From: Peribolospora baueri
Lineage: Eukaryota; Basidiomycota; Peribolosporomycetes; Peribolosporales; Peribolosporaceae
Reading direction: 5' to 3'
Assembly: GCA_029717555.1 (NCBI GenBank)
Contig: JAMDHS010000016.1
Coordinates: 186,001 to 250,000 of the forward strand
Length of the DNA: 64,000 bases
Shown: positions 33,534 to 45,010 of the stretch, piece by piece
Numbering within the stretch: the stretch's first letter is position 1
How the letters are laid out: each line of letters opens with the position of its first letter
The notes under the pieces: generated by a model
What the model was told of the DNA's origin: nothing
Databases searched by the model: none
Seen by the model: the letters and a program-made list of their open reading frames with translations, nothing else
Program-made: the position numbers and the translations under genes

Positions 33534-35085
33534 TCAGAGCTTAGCCCGCCTCTGCTCAGCGCTCTCCGCCATCTCTCGCTCCTTCCTCTGTCTGGCCAGG
33601 AGCGCCCTTCCAGCCCTGCTCGCATTATCCTTGCCGATCGACGAGCTGATCCATTCGCCGATGCGAGCTAGCTCTCCGAGGTCGACGTCCGTGCGGTAGC
33701 CCTCAGACTGTAGGACGTGCACCACGTCCTCTGTTGCTATATTTCCGGTGGCGCCTGAAGGAAGATGACGGTGCAGGCATCGGTCAGAGGGGACAGCTCG
33801 ATACCGGCGGCCGCTTGGCGACCGATGAACGAGGGTCGTGTGTATAGACGATCCGTGGCCGAGCGAAGCTCTCACCTGGAGAATAAGGGCAGCCTCCCAA
33901 CCCGGCCACAGAAGAGTCCACCGTGCGCACTCCCGCTCCAACCATCGCGAGAACATTGGAGAGGCCTGTGCCGAACGTGTCGTGGCAATGTGCCTGTGGG
34001 AAAGAGGGAAAACGTTCGATGGTTAGGTCGTCGGCCATCTCCGACAGCGTAGCAGACAAGCTGCGCACTCACCGCCACCATGCCAATGTCGACGTCTTTG
34101 ACCACCTCATTAAGCATGTTGAGCATCTGCGAGGGCGTCCCCCCACCGGTGGTGTCACCCAGAGACACCTCGTAGCATCCCATCTCCTTGAGTGCTTTCG
34201 AAATCTGTCGCACCGAAGCGGCATCAACAGCGCCGCTATAGGGACACGTGGAGACCACAGATACGTAGCCGCGGACTTTGAAGCTGAAGTGCGAAGGAGA
34301 GGGTCGGAGAGGTGTATTCCTGTGAGCCAGCGCTCCTTCGACTGGGAGTCGTGTCGAAAGGGGCCGTCCCGCTCTCTCGTCGAGCCCGCTCACCCGTGGT
34401 CCAGGGCCTTGCGCGTGACCGTCGCAAGCCTGTCCAAACTCTCGGCTATGGTGGTATTGGTATTGGCCTTGCAAAACGCTTCCGTCGCCGCGGAGAAGAC
34501 GGCGATCTCGTCCGTCGGCTGCACGAGATCTCCAGGTACGGAGGGCGTGGAACGAGCGGAAAAGGAGGGGTTGGATGCGGCGGTGTTGAGGAGGTCGAGA
34601 AGGTTGTCGAGACCTCGAAGGTTGGGAACGAGGATCGGGTAGGAGACGTGGGAACGCGGGGTGTAGAGCGTCAGCAGACGCGGCGTGTCTGCCATCTGAG
34701 GCACCCACTTCGGGCTGACCATGCTGCCCGCCTCAACGACCTTGAGTCCAGTTCCGCCCAGACGGTCGATGAGTTCCACCTTTACCTCGGTGGGCACGAC
34801 GGCCTTTTCGTTCTGGAGGCTGAGCGGGCAAGTGGAGGGGCGAGGGGGGGTGAACGTCGTCCGAACCGAACAAGCGGCGCTCACCCGCCCACTCACTCAT
34901 TCCCTCACTCACCCATCGCGCGGGCTGACCTCTACGATCTTGACAAACATGGGGTCGCTCGAGCCGGAAGTCGAGCTGCGCTTGGCGTGCGTCGCGTACC
35001 CGTGCCTTGAAACGGCGCACGGACCTGCCGCCGAGAAAAGTCGCGCTTGCAGCGAGCGTCGCGCAAAGCTTTGTATGAGCGTCAT
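33534..35085 (-). CDS. Hydroxymethylglutaryl-CoA lyase
   Basis: Five exons (35085-34913, 34819-34394, 34283-34073, 33993-33876, 33754-33534) encode 382 residues. The enzyme splits HMG-CoA to acetoacetate and acetyl-CoA at the end of leucine breakdown. The TIM-barrel motifs are VKIVEVSPRDGLQNEK, VEAGSMVSPKWVPQMAD, SLGDTTGGGTP, AHCHDTFGTGLSNVLA and the active-site Cys loop VAGLGGCPYSPGATGNIATED. The N-terminus (MTLIQSFARRSLQARLF) is a clear mitochondrial presequence. The protein ends RRAKL; AKL is a functional form of the PTS1 peroxisomal signal, comparable to the CKL end of human HMGCL. A short hydrophobic-poor insert (SNPSFSARSTPSVPGDLVQPTDEI) precedes AVFSAATEAF. Confidence 0.95.
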
Positions 35086-35625
35086 GGCCTCGTTGGGTGC
35101 GAGACTGCGGGGATAGAAAGGAGCAACGTAGCACGAGCAAGCACGTCCATGGGTGGTGGTCCGGTCGACTGCGGCACCCCGCATCGCAGACCTCCGGCGT
35201 CTAAACTCCGGTGGTCCAGCGGGTGAAGGCAACGACGCTCTGCCTTGTGCCACCACCTCTGTTCCTCTCCGCCCCACTACGACCGCTTGCCCGCTCGCCC
35301 TCTTGCCTGCGAGAGGAAGAGGAGGATTAACGATGCGCCCTTTCCTTTCATATGCCTGGGGGTGCACCACCGTCATCGACGAAGATCGTCTGAGATGCTT
35401 CTATGGCCGGCAGTGCCTCTAGCGGCGGTCGTGCTGCCGCAGCTGATCGGCCGCAGCCAGGTCCACTCCAGAACGGCTGCGGCGACGGTGCTCGGCGAGA
35501 AATGGAAATGGTGTCGAGGCGAATCGCGAAGTTGCGGCCGTCGTTCTTCTTCTCCGAGCTCACCACGTTCTTCTTTACGCATCTCGTCTCGCCTCTCATA
35601 CACTCATCCACTCAGCCGAGCCGAC
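35086..35625. promoter_or_regulatory. Divergent intergenic region between HMG-CoA lyase and heme lyase
   Basis: This 540 bp region should carry both promoters. The plus-strand ORF that runs through it belongs to the heme lyase frame but lacks similarity upstream of 35626. No specific element was identified. Confidence 0.45.
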
Positions 35626-36562
35626 ATGTCGCCGACGACCAGCGGTCAAGCTCCGGGCGCTGGGGCCGAGGCGGAGGCGACGGCGAGCAAGTGCCCCGTG
35701 GATCACTCCACTCGCGAGGCGTGGCTCGCACAGACCGGCGGCAACTCACCACCCCATCCCTTCCACGGCGCCCAGTCTTCCTCCACGGCACAAAGGCCCG
35801 CTTCCTTGTCGACCGAGCGGACCACGTCCTCCATCCCTCGCCACCTCGACTCCGGCTCCCCGGCGCCCGCTGACGCCGACGCCTCGGGAAACTGGGTCTA
35901 CCCGTCCCCATCCCAGTTCTTCTCCGCCATGCAGCGCAAGAATCACAACCCCAAAGCGGAGGACATGGACGTCATCGTTCCCATCCACAACGCCGTCAAT
36001 GAGAGGGCCTGGACTCAGATATTGGAGTGGGAGAGGTTGGCCAGCCAGGCGGACGCCTCCGGTGGCAGGACATGTCCCGGCGGCCCGAAGCTGGTCAACT
36101 TTATCGGCCGGCCACGCGACCGGACGCCGCGAGCGTGGTGGAAGACGCTCACTGGGTGCGTGCTCACCCTTCTCGCCCCGTCCGCGTTTTCCGCGATCTG
36201 TCGACGGTACTGCTGATCGTGTGCACCGACGCTCGTCTTCGATCCCATTCTACTCTTTCTGTGTGTGTGTGTGTGTCCTCTCTCGCTCTCGCAGGTACCG
36301 ACCACCGTTCGATCGACACGACTGGCTCGTCGACCGTTGCGGCACGCGAATACGTTACGTCATCGATTTTTACTCTGGCCGCTCGTCCCCTTCCGGTGGC
36401 GGCGGACAAGGGACGGACGGGAAGGTGCCCATGCCCGTCGCTTTCTACTTGGACGTCAGACCCGCGCTGGACGGGTGGGAGGGTGTCAAGCTCAGGACAT
36501 TGTGGTGGGCGCGGCGGTGGGGGCTATGGAGTGGGGAAAACGAGAGGGAGAGGGGGATGTGA
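35626..36562 (+). CDS. CYC3: Cytochrome c heme lyase (holocytochrome c synthase)
   Basis: Exons 35626-36155 and 36295-36562 encode 265 residues. The enzyme attaches heme to apocytochrome c in the mitochondrial intermembrane space. The N-terminal KCPVDH is the Cys-Pro heme-binding motif, after a short Gly/Ala/Glu-rich leader. The core has NWVYPSPSQFFSAMQRKNH, VIVPIHNAVNERAWTQILEW, GGPKLVNFIGRP and the heme-ligand region FDRHDWLVDRCG with RYVIDFYSG. These are all the family blocks in order. A GT dinucleotide run (36261-36276) forms part of the only intron. Its stop codon is 26 bp from the stop of convergent CDC16, so the 3' UTRs must overlap. Confidence 0.95.
36261..36276. repeat. (GT)n microsatellite in heme lyase intron
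   Basis: Eight GT units lie just ahead of the pyrimidine-rich acceptor of the CYC3 intron. Confidence 0.85.
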
Positions 36563-36588
36563 AAGTATGAAGTGGTATGGCCGCCCTT

Positions 36589-39500
36589 CTACCTCGACAA
36601 GATCCCTTTTCGTGATAACAGCGAGTCGACGCCAGAGCATTGTTCGAGGACGTAGGAGAGAAGACCGGCCGCGATCGAATCGGACGGGTCGATGCTCAGC
36701 GCCTGCGGAGAGCGAAATAAAACGTGGTCAATAGAGAGTTCCACGGTGCACGCACGCAACATGTGGCTGACGGTCCACAGGCGAGGCCTGCGCTCGCTCA
36801 CCTGATGATACCAAGCCACTGCGTCGTCCGTTCGACCCATCCAATGGCACACCATTCCGAGCCCGACGTACGCCTCTACACAGTCCGGTACGACGAGGAT
36901 GACGTGCTGAAACTCCTTTTCCGCCTCGACCGGTCGCCCGGACTTTCGATACGCGTGACCGAGGTTGAGATGCGTCGGCGCCCACCACGACGCGGCCACT
37001 TGCTGTTCGTTTTCGGCGGTGTGCTTGAGCGCCTCGGTAAAGCGCTCGATGGCGATGTCGTATCTGAAGACGGGTGACATTCAAAGACGGTCAGTCAACC
37101 CCCCCCCAAGACGAGACTGTGTGTCTACCGGTACTCACTGGCCCCTGTAGAAAGCCAGCACGCCTTGCTCATTAAGCAGAAGGGGATCGGTGGGGTGCAA
37201 CAGCGCGGCCGCCGCTAGGTTCTCCTCGGCCAGCTGCATGTGAGACATTTGAAGATGCTGCATGCCGATATAGAGCAAGGGGAGGTGATCGCTGGGACGG
37301 GAGGCGAAAGGGGCAGGGAGCGAAGCCGTCAACGTCCGAGCCGGCCTTTCTCGACGGTGACAAACTCGGAGCGGACGTCCACGTCCACACTCACCCTTCG
37401 TAATTCTTCGCCGCCGTGGAATAGGCGATGACGGCCGCCTCATGCTCTCCCTCCAAGGCGAAGCTGTGAGCGAACGCGATCCACGCGGGGGCGAACCGGG
37501 GATCGAGTAGGTTGGCCTTGCCGAAGTAGCGGCGCGCTTCCGTCCATCGGCCTCCCGCGCCGTACCACACGCCCACGGCGTACCACGACGTGGGCGAGTC
37601 CGGCTCGAGCTCGGTGAGCGTGTGGGCGAGGAGAAAGAGGCTGCTGCGGAGGTGCTCGATATGATACATGCACGCAACGTGCAAAGGGAGTGTTGCGGCG
37701 TGGTACGGTGATAGAGACAAGATCCTGCGTGACGAAGTGATGGGCGGACGACAGGCAATGTCCATTGAGAACACGACAACACGCGACGATTCACGCATCG
37801 CTCGCTCCTGCAACTCACCGGCTGGTGATCGCAAAGGCGTCGGCGAACCGGAAGCGCATGAACATGTCCTCGGCCTTGCTGAGCAACACGTCCGCGTTGT
37901 CGCCCAGCCCATACTTTTCTATGAGCATGTGCCGCGCCGCTTCGATCTCGTCGAGGTGCTTGTACTGTGCGGCGCATGCGATCCTCTTCCGAGTCAGGTT
38001 TCTCGTCGTTCGGGGTAAAAAAAGGCCGTTGGGAAGTCGATCTCACCTTTCTCAACTTGCTCACGTACAAGAGCCGTACGAGGTCTCCGTCTTGCTCTCC
38101 TTGGGTCTTGTACTCGAGCCCCTTGACAAATTCCCACTCTGTTCTCGAAAGGCCGATAGGCGGACGCGGTCAGCGAACCACATCGGCATCGGCTTCGGTG
38201 GACGACATGGTTTACGCACCTTCTTCGACGCTCATCATTTCCGTTCGAACGAGCATGTCAAAACTTTCATAGCACTTCACGTCAAGAGAGAGCGCCTCGA
38301 CGAAGCACTCTTTGGCCTTCTTCGTCTCCCTCATCCTCAAATTGATCAGACCGCGGAGATGGCACAGTGAAGCTTCCAGCTGTCACAGCGCGGGACGGGA
38401 CGGGGCTGCGATATCAGCGAGAGATCGCCCTAAAACGGCAAAACTTCGGCTCTCACCTTGATTCCGCCATCGATGTTCTTGACCCTTGCACCGCTTTTCT
38501 CTGCGCGATGCGCCATTCGATCGAACCGTCGGTCAGGTCAGTCAATCCGACACGACGCACAAGCTAGCCGCCGGCGAGGGAGAAAGACTCACTCTTGCCC
38601 TTGAACGGGTTCGTCTCTCCGACCATGTAGAGCGCGTCTTCCCATTTCCCTTGCCGCACCTGCATTCATCCAGAGGCGCAGGCGGCGACGATCAGTGAGC
38701 GTGAGGATTCGACGGACCACGATTCTACTCGCTCACCTGACATTGTGCGACTAAATACCGCGCCTGCACGCTCATCTGAGCGATCGGGATCGTGTCTCCC
38801 TCGCCCGCCCTATCCTGTCCACCAAAAGGACCCAATCCGAGGTCGTCGCCGCCCAAAAGACCCGCACCGACGCCGACGTCCATCGCTGCGCTTCTTCTCG
38901 TTCTCCTCCCTTTTGGTGGCGGAGACGACGCCGACGTGGGCGTTTGTGGGGGCCTAGCGAGCAGGGACGTTGGGAGAGCTGCGGTGGCTCGATGGACAAA
39001 CGAGTCCGGGTGGGCGGTGGACGAGCTGCCAGCGTGAGGCGACGAACGCCCGACACCGTTGGTACCGGCGAAAGAGATCTCGCGGCCCTTGCCTTTCCCA
39101 CCGGTCAGACCAGCCTCGATGCCGTTATCTGCCACCGCTCTGTCGAGGGAGGAGGTCCGTCGGGGCTGAAGGAGGAGCTGCTCGGCTCGAGAGTACTGGT
39201 GGGTGAGGAAGTAGATCTGCGCGAGCCAGAAGACGTCGTTGGGGTCGCCTGGACAAGGAGGCAAGTGTCGGCTCGTCGAAATAATAATAATAAAAGAAAA
39301 TTGAAATAAAAGACGCTAGCGCGGGCGGAGAAGAAGCTCACCGGTCATATCCATCACCTTGTCGCCCCAGAAAGCGGCAGTCTCATAAAGATGCTGGTGC
39401 ATGGCGTCATGCCTCCATCCTCTCATCCTTCCCACCAAAGAGTCCGCGACCACCTCTTCGTCCTCATCGAAGCTGTCCATGCCGAGTCCGGTGAGCAAGC

Positions 39501-40320
39501 CTCCTCCGGCGGCATCCATGCTCATGCTCATGCTCATGGAACCCCGGCCGCCACCGCCTCCCACTCCAGAAGAAGAGGCGATGCTGCCCATCGACTCGCG
39601 CTCCCTTACCCGATCCGCCTGGTTCAGAGGCGCCATAGACCTCGTAGCCATGCCCGACGTGGACAGCTGAGATACTCTGCCAGACGCACCGGCTGATCGA
39701 GGACTCGCCCCTGGCGTTCCCAGACAGCTGATCCCACCTCCCGCCGCCGCCGGTGCCGCTTTGCGTTTGCGGAGGGGGGTGGAGGTACGAATGGCAGGGG
39801 AGATGGCAAGCATGGAAGAGTTATTCTCGCCCGGGTCTGACTCGTACTCTCCGTCGCCGCCTTCATCTTCATCTTCCTGCTCCATCCTATCCTCCTGCGT
39901 TACACGGTGAGACTTGCCAGGTCCGTCACTACCCGGACGTCTGAGTGGGAGCATGCTGCCGTTTCCGTCGTCGTCATCATCATCGTCGTCGTCGCCGTCC
40001 TCCTCCTCTTCTTCCTCGTCCTGTTGGCCGCCGAGCATCTTCAACTCGCTTCTCGCTCCGTGCAAGCCGGCGGGACCCGGGGAGCGATTGAATGAAAAGG
40101 AGTCGTTGGCGAGGGAGAAGGAGTAAGCGCTGCCGGTGTTGCGAGGGAGGACGTAGGCGGGCCGTGCACGACGACCGCCGACGCCGACGCCTACGCCGCC
40201 CGCCGGGAGTGGCTGAGAGGCGGCGGGTGGAGTGAAGAAGGAGGGATTGGCGCCGCCGCTGCCTCCTCCTACCGGCGGCGGTGGAGCTGGCGGACGAGAG
40301 CGGGCGTTGCGTGGTGGCAT
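36589..40320 (-). CDS. CDC16: Anaphase-promoting complex subunit CDC16/APC6 (TPR protein)
   Basis: Eleven exons (40320-39342, 39248-38737, 38659-38593, 38500-38457, 38379-38220, 38138-38047, 37964-37819, 37724-37395, 37291-37139, 37063-36802, 36702-36589) encode 952 residues. CDC16 is a TPR scaffold of the APC/C ubiquitin ligase that drives mitotic exit. The TPR array begins at about residue 310 (AAFWGDKVMDMTGDPNDVFW) and runs to the end; subfamily marks are LEASLCHLRGLINLR, YKHLDEIEAARHMLIEKYGL, SWYAVGVWYGAGGRWTEARRYF, LLNEQGVLAFYRGQ and HLNLGHAYRKSGR. The first ~310 residues are low complexity, with acidic runs of Glu and Asp and a MSMSMSMSMD repeat. A second Ser/Pro/Gly-rich insert (~110 residues) interrupts the second TPR. 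Confidence 0.93.
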
Positions 40321-40728
40321 GGGTAAGGGAGGGAAGAGGGGCGCCGATGGTAGACAGAATGTCGCATGCCCTGCGATCCCTTCGTTGTCGTCGTCGTCGC
40401 AGCGAGCGTGCCTGGCCTGAGATGGAGCTGACCTGAGCTGACGTTTGTGCTGAACGCGAGGACGAGCACGCGCACACCCCTCGACGCGTCTCTTCGATAA
40501 CCCTACTTTACTCCTCGTCGGGGGAAGGAACAGCACATGTAGAATACAAGGAGCTGAACAGAAAGACTTAGGAAGGGAAGATGGCGGAGAAGAGAAGAGA
40601 AGAGAAGAAATAAAAGCGGGCGGACAAGCGTCGATCCAAGAGGCAATCCATCCATCCATCCGATACACTTAGGTTCATCAGGATTCTCCAAGCCGGTCGG
40701 CCGGCGAGACATCTCGCCGAGTTTGCTT
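40321..40728. other. Intergenic: CDC16 promoter and orphan membrane-protein 3' flank
   Basis: This 408 bp stretch contains GAAAAGA and CCAT short repeats (40590-40665). No gene is seen. Confidence 0.45.
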
Positions 40729-41568
40729 TCAATTCCATTTCTTCGCCGCGGCCTCGCGCTGAGCCGGGTCGCCGAAGGATAGGGCGTCGGCGCTGAATGG
40801 AAGAAGGGAAGAGAAGGGGGAAGGATGCGTGCGTGAGCCACGGAATGCTCTGTCGGCCTCGTTTCGATTATGCAAATGACAAAAAAAGGCAAGACGCCCG
40901 TGTCGGCCAATGCGGCTCGACTAGAACTATCATCGCGCTGGAAGACGAGAACGCACTGCTTGGAGAGACCCATGATGCGTCGCTGAGTCGCGTCCTTCGA
41001 CGACCAAAACGGAGATCGATGGACGAGCCGGGGGCAATGAACGTCAGTCATTCGAATCCTTGTCCATTTCCGCGAGGTCGGCGCTCCCTCACCAGATAAT
41101 GCTCCCTATCGAGTCTTCTGTTCGTCTTGATGGCGAGACCGCTCTTGTCAAAGGTGTACCCTCGAGCCTGCGAGCGGCCGGTGACAACGGACGAGTGAGC
41201 AAGACGGAGCACGGGCCGCGCGGGAGCAGCTGGAGGAGACCAAGTCTCTGGATCGGCTCTAGCGACGTCGTGAGGCCACCCGCTCTCACCTTCATATCCG
41301 CCTTATTTTTTTCGATCCCCTCTTTGACCACTCGCACTGCGTACGCGAGGCCAAAGATGATGCCGCCGAAGACGCTGAAGGTGAGGATAAAGTTGATGTA
41401 GTCCCTACGGGGTTTGGGGGGAAGGGGCCGTGTGGGGGTTGAGAAACGAGGTCGTTCGAACAACAACACGTGCTTGTAGAGCAGGTGCCGGTGCTATTGG
41501 CAACGGACCTTTTCGTGGGCCATCACAACCTCCCAAGGCGCTCGCTCCACTCACCACGTCGTCGCCAT
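40729..41568 (-). CDS. Conserved-looking 101-residue single-TM protein of unknown function
   Basis: Five tiny exons (41568-41555, 41404-41290, 41167-41093, 40994-40957, 40792-40729; 14, 115, 75, 38 and 64 nt) all join in phase to give 101 residues. The order is MATTWDYINF, a membrane segment (LTFSVFGGIIFGLAYAVRVV), a charged helix (KEGIEKNKADMKARGYTF), the block KSGLAIKTNRRLDREHYLD, then ATQRRIMGLSK and the tail AAAKKWN. The exon order was worked out by matching a remembered fungal pattern of TM segment, then KTDKR-xxDREGYVDATQ; that memory is unverified. The function is unknown; mitochondrial or ER membrane is possible. No other ORF explains this region. Confidence 0.65.
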
Positions 41569-42166
41569 GACTGTTCCGTGGCCGTCTTGTCTTGTAGTGC
41601 AGAGTGTGGCGAGGGGATCGGAGCGAAGCGGGACGACCGCGGGTGCTCGCAAGGCTGCGAGACGGGAGGGAGGCGACGGTGGAGAGGCAGGCAGGCCTGT
41701 CCGAGTCTCAGACGATCGAATTGATTCCGATCGTCCTCCAAGCGCCAGCGAAGGAAGGAAGGAAGGAAGGAAGGAAGGAAGGAAGGGACACTTGGGCTGG
41801 AAAGGGCGTCTAGGGCCGCCATCACACTCACCCGTCCTCTCAGGATCAGGACGGCCCTGACCAAGCTGAGCTGAGCTGGCCGCCGGCGATCATTACACCG
41901 ACGACGTCGAGCAAGGGCCGGTCGCGTCGTGGGCGCTTTAGCCCGCCATCTCAACGATGGGTGGGCGGGGACGAAGGTGATGGGGAGTGCTCACTCAGGT
42001 GGACAGCGGCCGATACGTAGGCTTATGTGTGTTCTTCTTGGCCCAACCAACGCTTCCCATTCGTACCCGCTACCCGGCCCCGGCCGTATGGGAGCGCGCT
42101 CGAGTGCATACAGCACAGCACGTCCGCAAAGATGCTAACTTACGGCACGGCACAGGAGAACGTCGA
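41569..42166. other. Intergenic: orphan-gene promoter and ZNG1 3' flank
   Basis: This 598 bp stretch contains the (GGAA)n tract and otherwise no recognisable feature. Confidence 0.45.
41751..41787. repeat. (GGAA)n microsatellite
   Basis: About nine perfect AAGG units lie in the promoter-side DNA upstream of the orphan membrane-protein gene. Confidence 0.95.
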
Positions 42167-44471
42167 TCACGGATACAGCAGACAGACACGCCCGCCCGCC
42201 AAACTCGAGCGCCACCACTCGCCAAGAAACGCGCGCAAGCGGTCGTCCACCCAAGGCCCAAGCCCTCTGCCGATGAGAACAAGCTTGGGCTCGACGTCCA
42301 CCGCGTCCGCGTCCGCCGACGCGCCCCGCGGCAGCTCGTTGATCTCAAAGATGCTGCGGACGCCTTGGAGGATCCATCGCGTGCCATCGGCCGTCTTTAG
42401 GAGGCCCTTTGAGCGGAGTACCATGAGCTCGGCATGCGGTGCCTTGGTGGGCGAGCCGAGCGCGCGGCCTTCGTAGCAGAGGTGGCTGAACCACTCCTCG
42501 AAGCGGAGCGTGTCAGGCAAGGTGGGGAGAGGAATGAGCAGAGTCGTCACATCGTCCAGATGAGAATGGCCGAGACGAGGGTCGAGGTGGGTGATTGCGT
42601 CACGCAACGAAGAGACCGGTTTGGAGCCGGAAGAGTAGGCGTCCAAGTCGAGAATTTTGGACAGATCGATCCGACCGCGTTCCGTCCTATGGACGGGGAC
42701 GAGAGCGTTGACAGACCTGGAAACGCGAGCAGAAAGGTAAGCGCGGTGGATGAGTAAAAGGAGATGACGGACGCACTTGAGAGCCAGTTCCGTCCGATCT
42801 AGTCGTTCGGCATTCGACACGTCAGTCTTGTTGAGCAAGACGACGTCGGCGAGGGCTATTTGTCTGTCAAGAATGGGGAGCATATCAGCTTGGCAGCGAG
42901 GCCGACACACGCTCATCTGACCGCCCGCCCACGCACCTCAGCGCCTCGTTTGGCTGTCCGTCCTCGCGCGTCTCGGACATTTGCTGTGAGCGAGAAGCGG
43001 AGGCGAGCGAGAAGCAGAGGCTTGGGTGAGCTCGAAAGAAGGGACAGGCGCGACGACGGCGGTTTGCGCACCTCTAGCCCAAACACGGCATCCACGACGC
43101 AGACGATCCCGTCCAAATAGATATCGCTGCAAAACTGCGAGTACAGAGGAAAGCGACGGTGTTGAGCGCCGCCGCCGCCGCGAATGCAAAAACTCCGCCC
43201 GCTCGCCCCCCGCCTTCTCTCACCTCGTCGTCTCTCCAGAACATGTCGGCGATCGGCGCAGGATCGGCGAGGCCAGTGGTTTCGAGGAGGATGTAGTCAA
43301 ACTTTCCTTTTTTGCGCATCAGAGATTCGAGCGCCGACAGGCCCGCGTCCTTTGCGGTGCAGCACATGCTGAAGTGGTCAGGGGAGTCGGTGAGTGGAGC
43401 GGTGCGGCGAGGCGAGGTGGGAGGAGGATTTGCTCACCATCCGTTCGGCAGCTCTAGCCATTCCTCGTACACGCCCGAGGACGAGGACACGGTCATCGAC
43501 TTTGCTGCATGGCGATATGAATCGAAGAACCACCACGTCAGACCTCGCACGAGACTTTTGTCCCCCATCCGCGCCACGCCACGCCACGCCACGCCACGCC
43601 GTCCCCGACTCACCCACTCACCCTCAATATCGGCACTCGGACCAAACTCGTTCATCAGAACGGCAATCTTGCGGTCATGTTGCTCGGTCAGGATGTATTG
43701 CAGCAAGGTAGACTTGGCGGGGGGCGAAGGGGGGGAGGGCGTTAACAGGAAGAGGAAGAGGAACGGGGCAGAAGGAAATGAAATGAGTGCGCGTGAGGGA
43801 TTGCGGACGACGAGAAAGAGATCTCACTTTTCCCGAGCCAAGATAGCCAGTGAGGATAGTGATTGGTATCCTCCTTTGATCCGTCTCCAGGGCTTGGAGC
43901 TCCCCGGCGACGTCGTCGACCGGCGCTTCTTCGTCCGCGACTATGGCATCTGGCCTGGGGAAGGGGGGCGAAGGGCGGGGTGTAAGGGTGCGTAAAGAAC
44001 GGGACGAACTTGTACACTCAGGGCAATAGATGCGCAGAGGGAAGGAAGAGCGACATACGGGTTTTCCAAGTCTTCTTCAACCGCGTACGATGTACCGTCC
44101 ATCCTTATTAGAATGGACGAAGAGGACGCCGATCGATCACTGCCCTGCCAGCCGCGGTCGAGGTTGGCAGGGAGGGGGAGGAGAGGGCCGGCGTGGATGG
44201 AGATGACGTTGATGTCACTGGCGACGGCGGTCTGGAGGGCCTCGCTGCGCTGGGCGAACTCTTTGATCGTCTCGGCCGAGGTGCCTGGCAATACTTGAAG
44301 AGGACTGAAGCTCCCACTCCACTTTACCGGCCGGAAACTTATTTGCCCCTCGACATTGCGCCGCCTACCTCCGCGTCCCGTCCCGTCCGCCTACACGATA
44401 CCGTATGTATCGCCCGCCGTTTGAACCAGTTCGTGGCTAGAGCTCTCGTCGAAACGCGTCGTGTTCGCCAT
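42167..44471 (-). CDS. ZNG1: ZNG1-type COBW-domain GTPase, zinc metallochaperone
   Basis: Ten exons (44471-44402, 44284-44059, 43954-43828, 43712-43622, 43504-43438, 43368-43224, 43134-43072, 42983-42937, 42863-42777, 42716-42167) encode 490 residues. ZNG1 proteins use GTP to deliver zinc to methionine aminopeptidase 1. The G3E GTPase core shows [16 protein letters not shown], switch [10 protein letters not shown], the metal motif NGCMCCTAKD (Cys 194, 196, 197), [30 protein letters not shown] and VVLLNKTDV. The COBW C-terminal domain includes [12 protein letters not shown] and LVLIGRGL. The N-terminal ~110 residues before the GTPase are longer than in yeast or human, and I do not see the CPELVP motif known to bind the methionine aminopeptidase zinc finger. 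Intron 4 contains a GCCAC repeat. Confidence 0.93.
43573..43600. repeat. (GCCAC)n pentanucleotide repeat in ZNG1 intron
   Basis: Five and a half perfect 5-bp units lie within the intron between exons 4 and 5. Confidence 0.9.
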
Positions 44472-45010
44472 GACGACGCTGACCCGAAGAGACAGACTTC
44501 AAGAGGAAGCGAAGGACGCCGACAGATCACAGATCACAGATCACAGCGACTCGGTCAAAGGCAAGGAAGGCTGCGACTATGCAGGCCTCCTTTCTTTCCT
44601 TTCCTTTCCTTTCCTTCGCCCCGACGGAGACACCCTAGGGCGCGAGCGAAGCGGGGCAAAAATCAGTGTCCATTCCGAGCACGGCCAACAAAATAACGTG
44701 TGCAAGGCAAAGGCGCGGCGCGGCGCGGCGCGTGTGCGCGTGCGTAGTGTGTAGTGTGTGTGTGTGTAAGGACGAGCAAGAGGAGGGAGCAAAGTGGAAG
44801 GTGGGGGAGGGAGGGAAACTAAGCTCCGGCGACGCTCTGCTTTGCTTTGCTTTGCTTTGGGTGTGCGCGGCGAGGCGGGCGGCGGTTACAAGAGGGATAA
44901 TAGGGTAAGGAGCATCGAAGACGGAGGGAGGCGCACGGGATCGTCCGTAGGGGATGGAAGGATAAAGCTGGTGGTGGCAAGGGTGGAGAGGGTGAATGGG
45001 CTCGAGAAGT
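44472..45010. other. Intergenic: ZNG1 promoter and aspartic-protease 3' flank
   Basis: This 539 bp stretch is crowded with simple repeats: CCTTT units (44587-44616), GCGCG (44714-44730), GT/GTGTA (44745-44768) and TTTGC (44839-44858). No gene was recognised. Confidence 0.55.
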
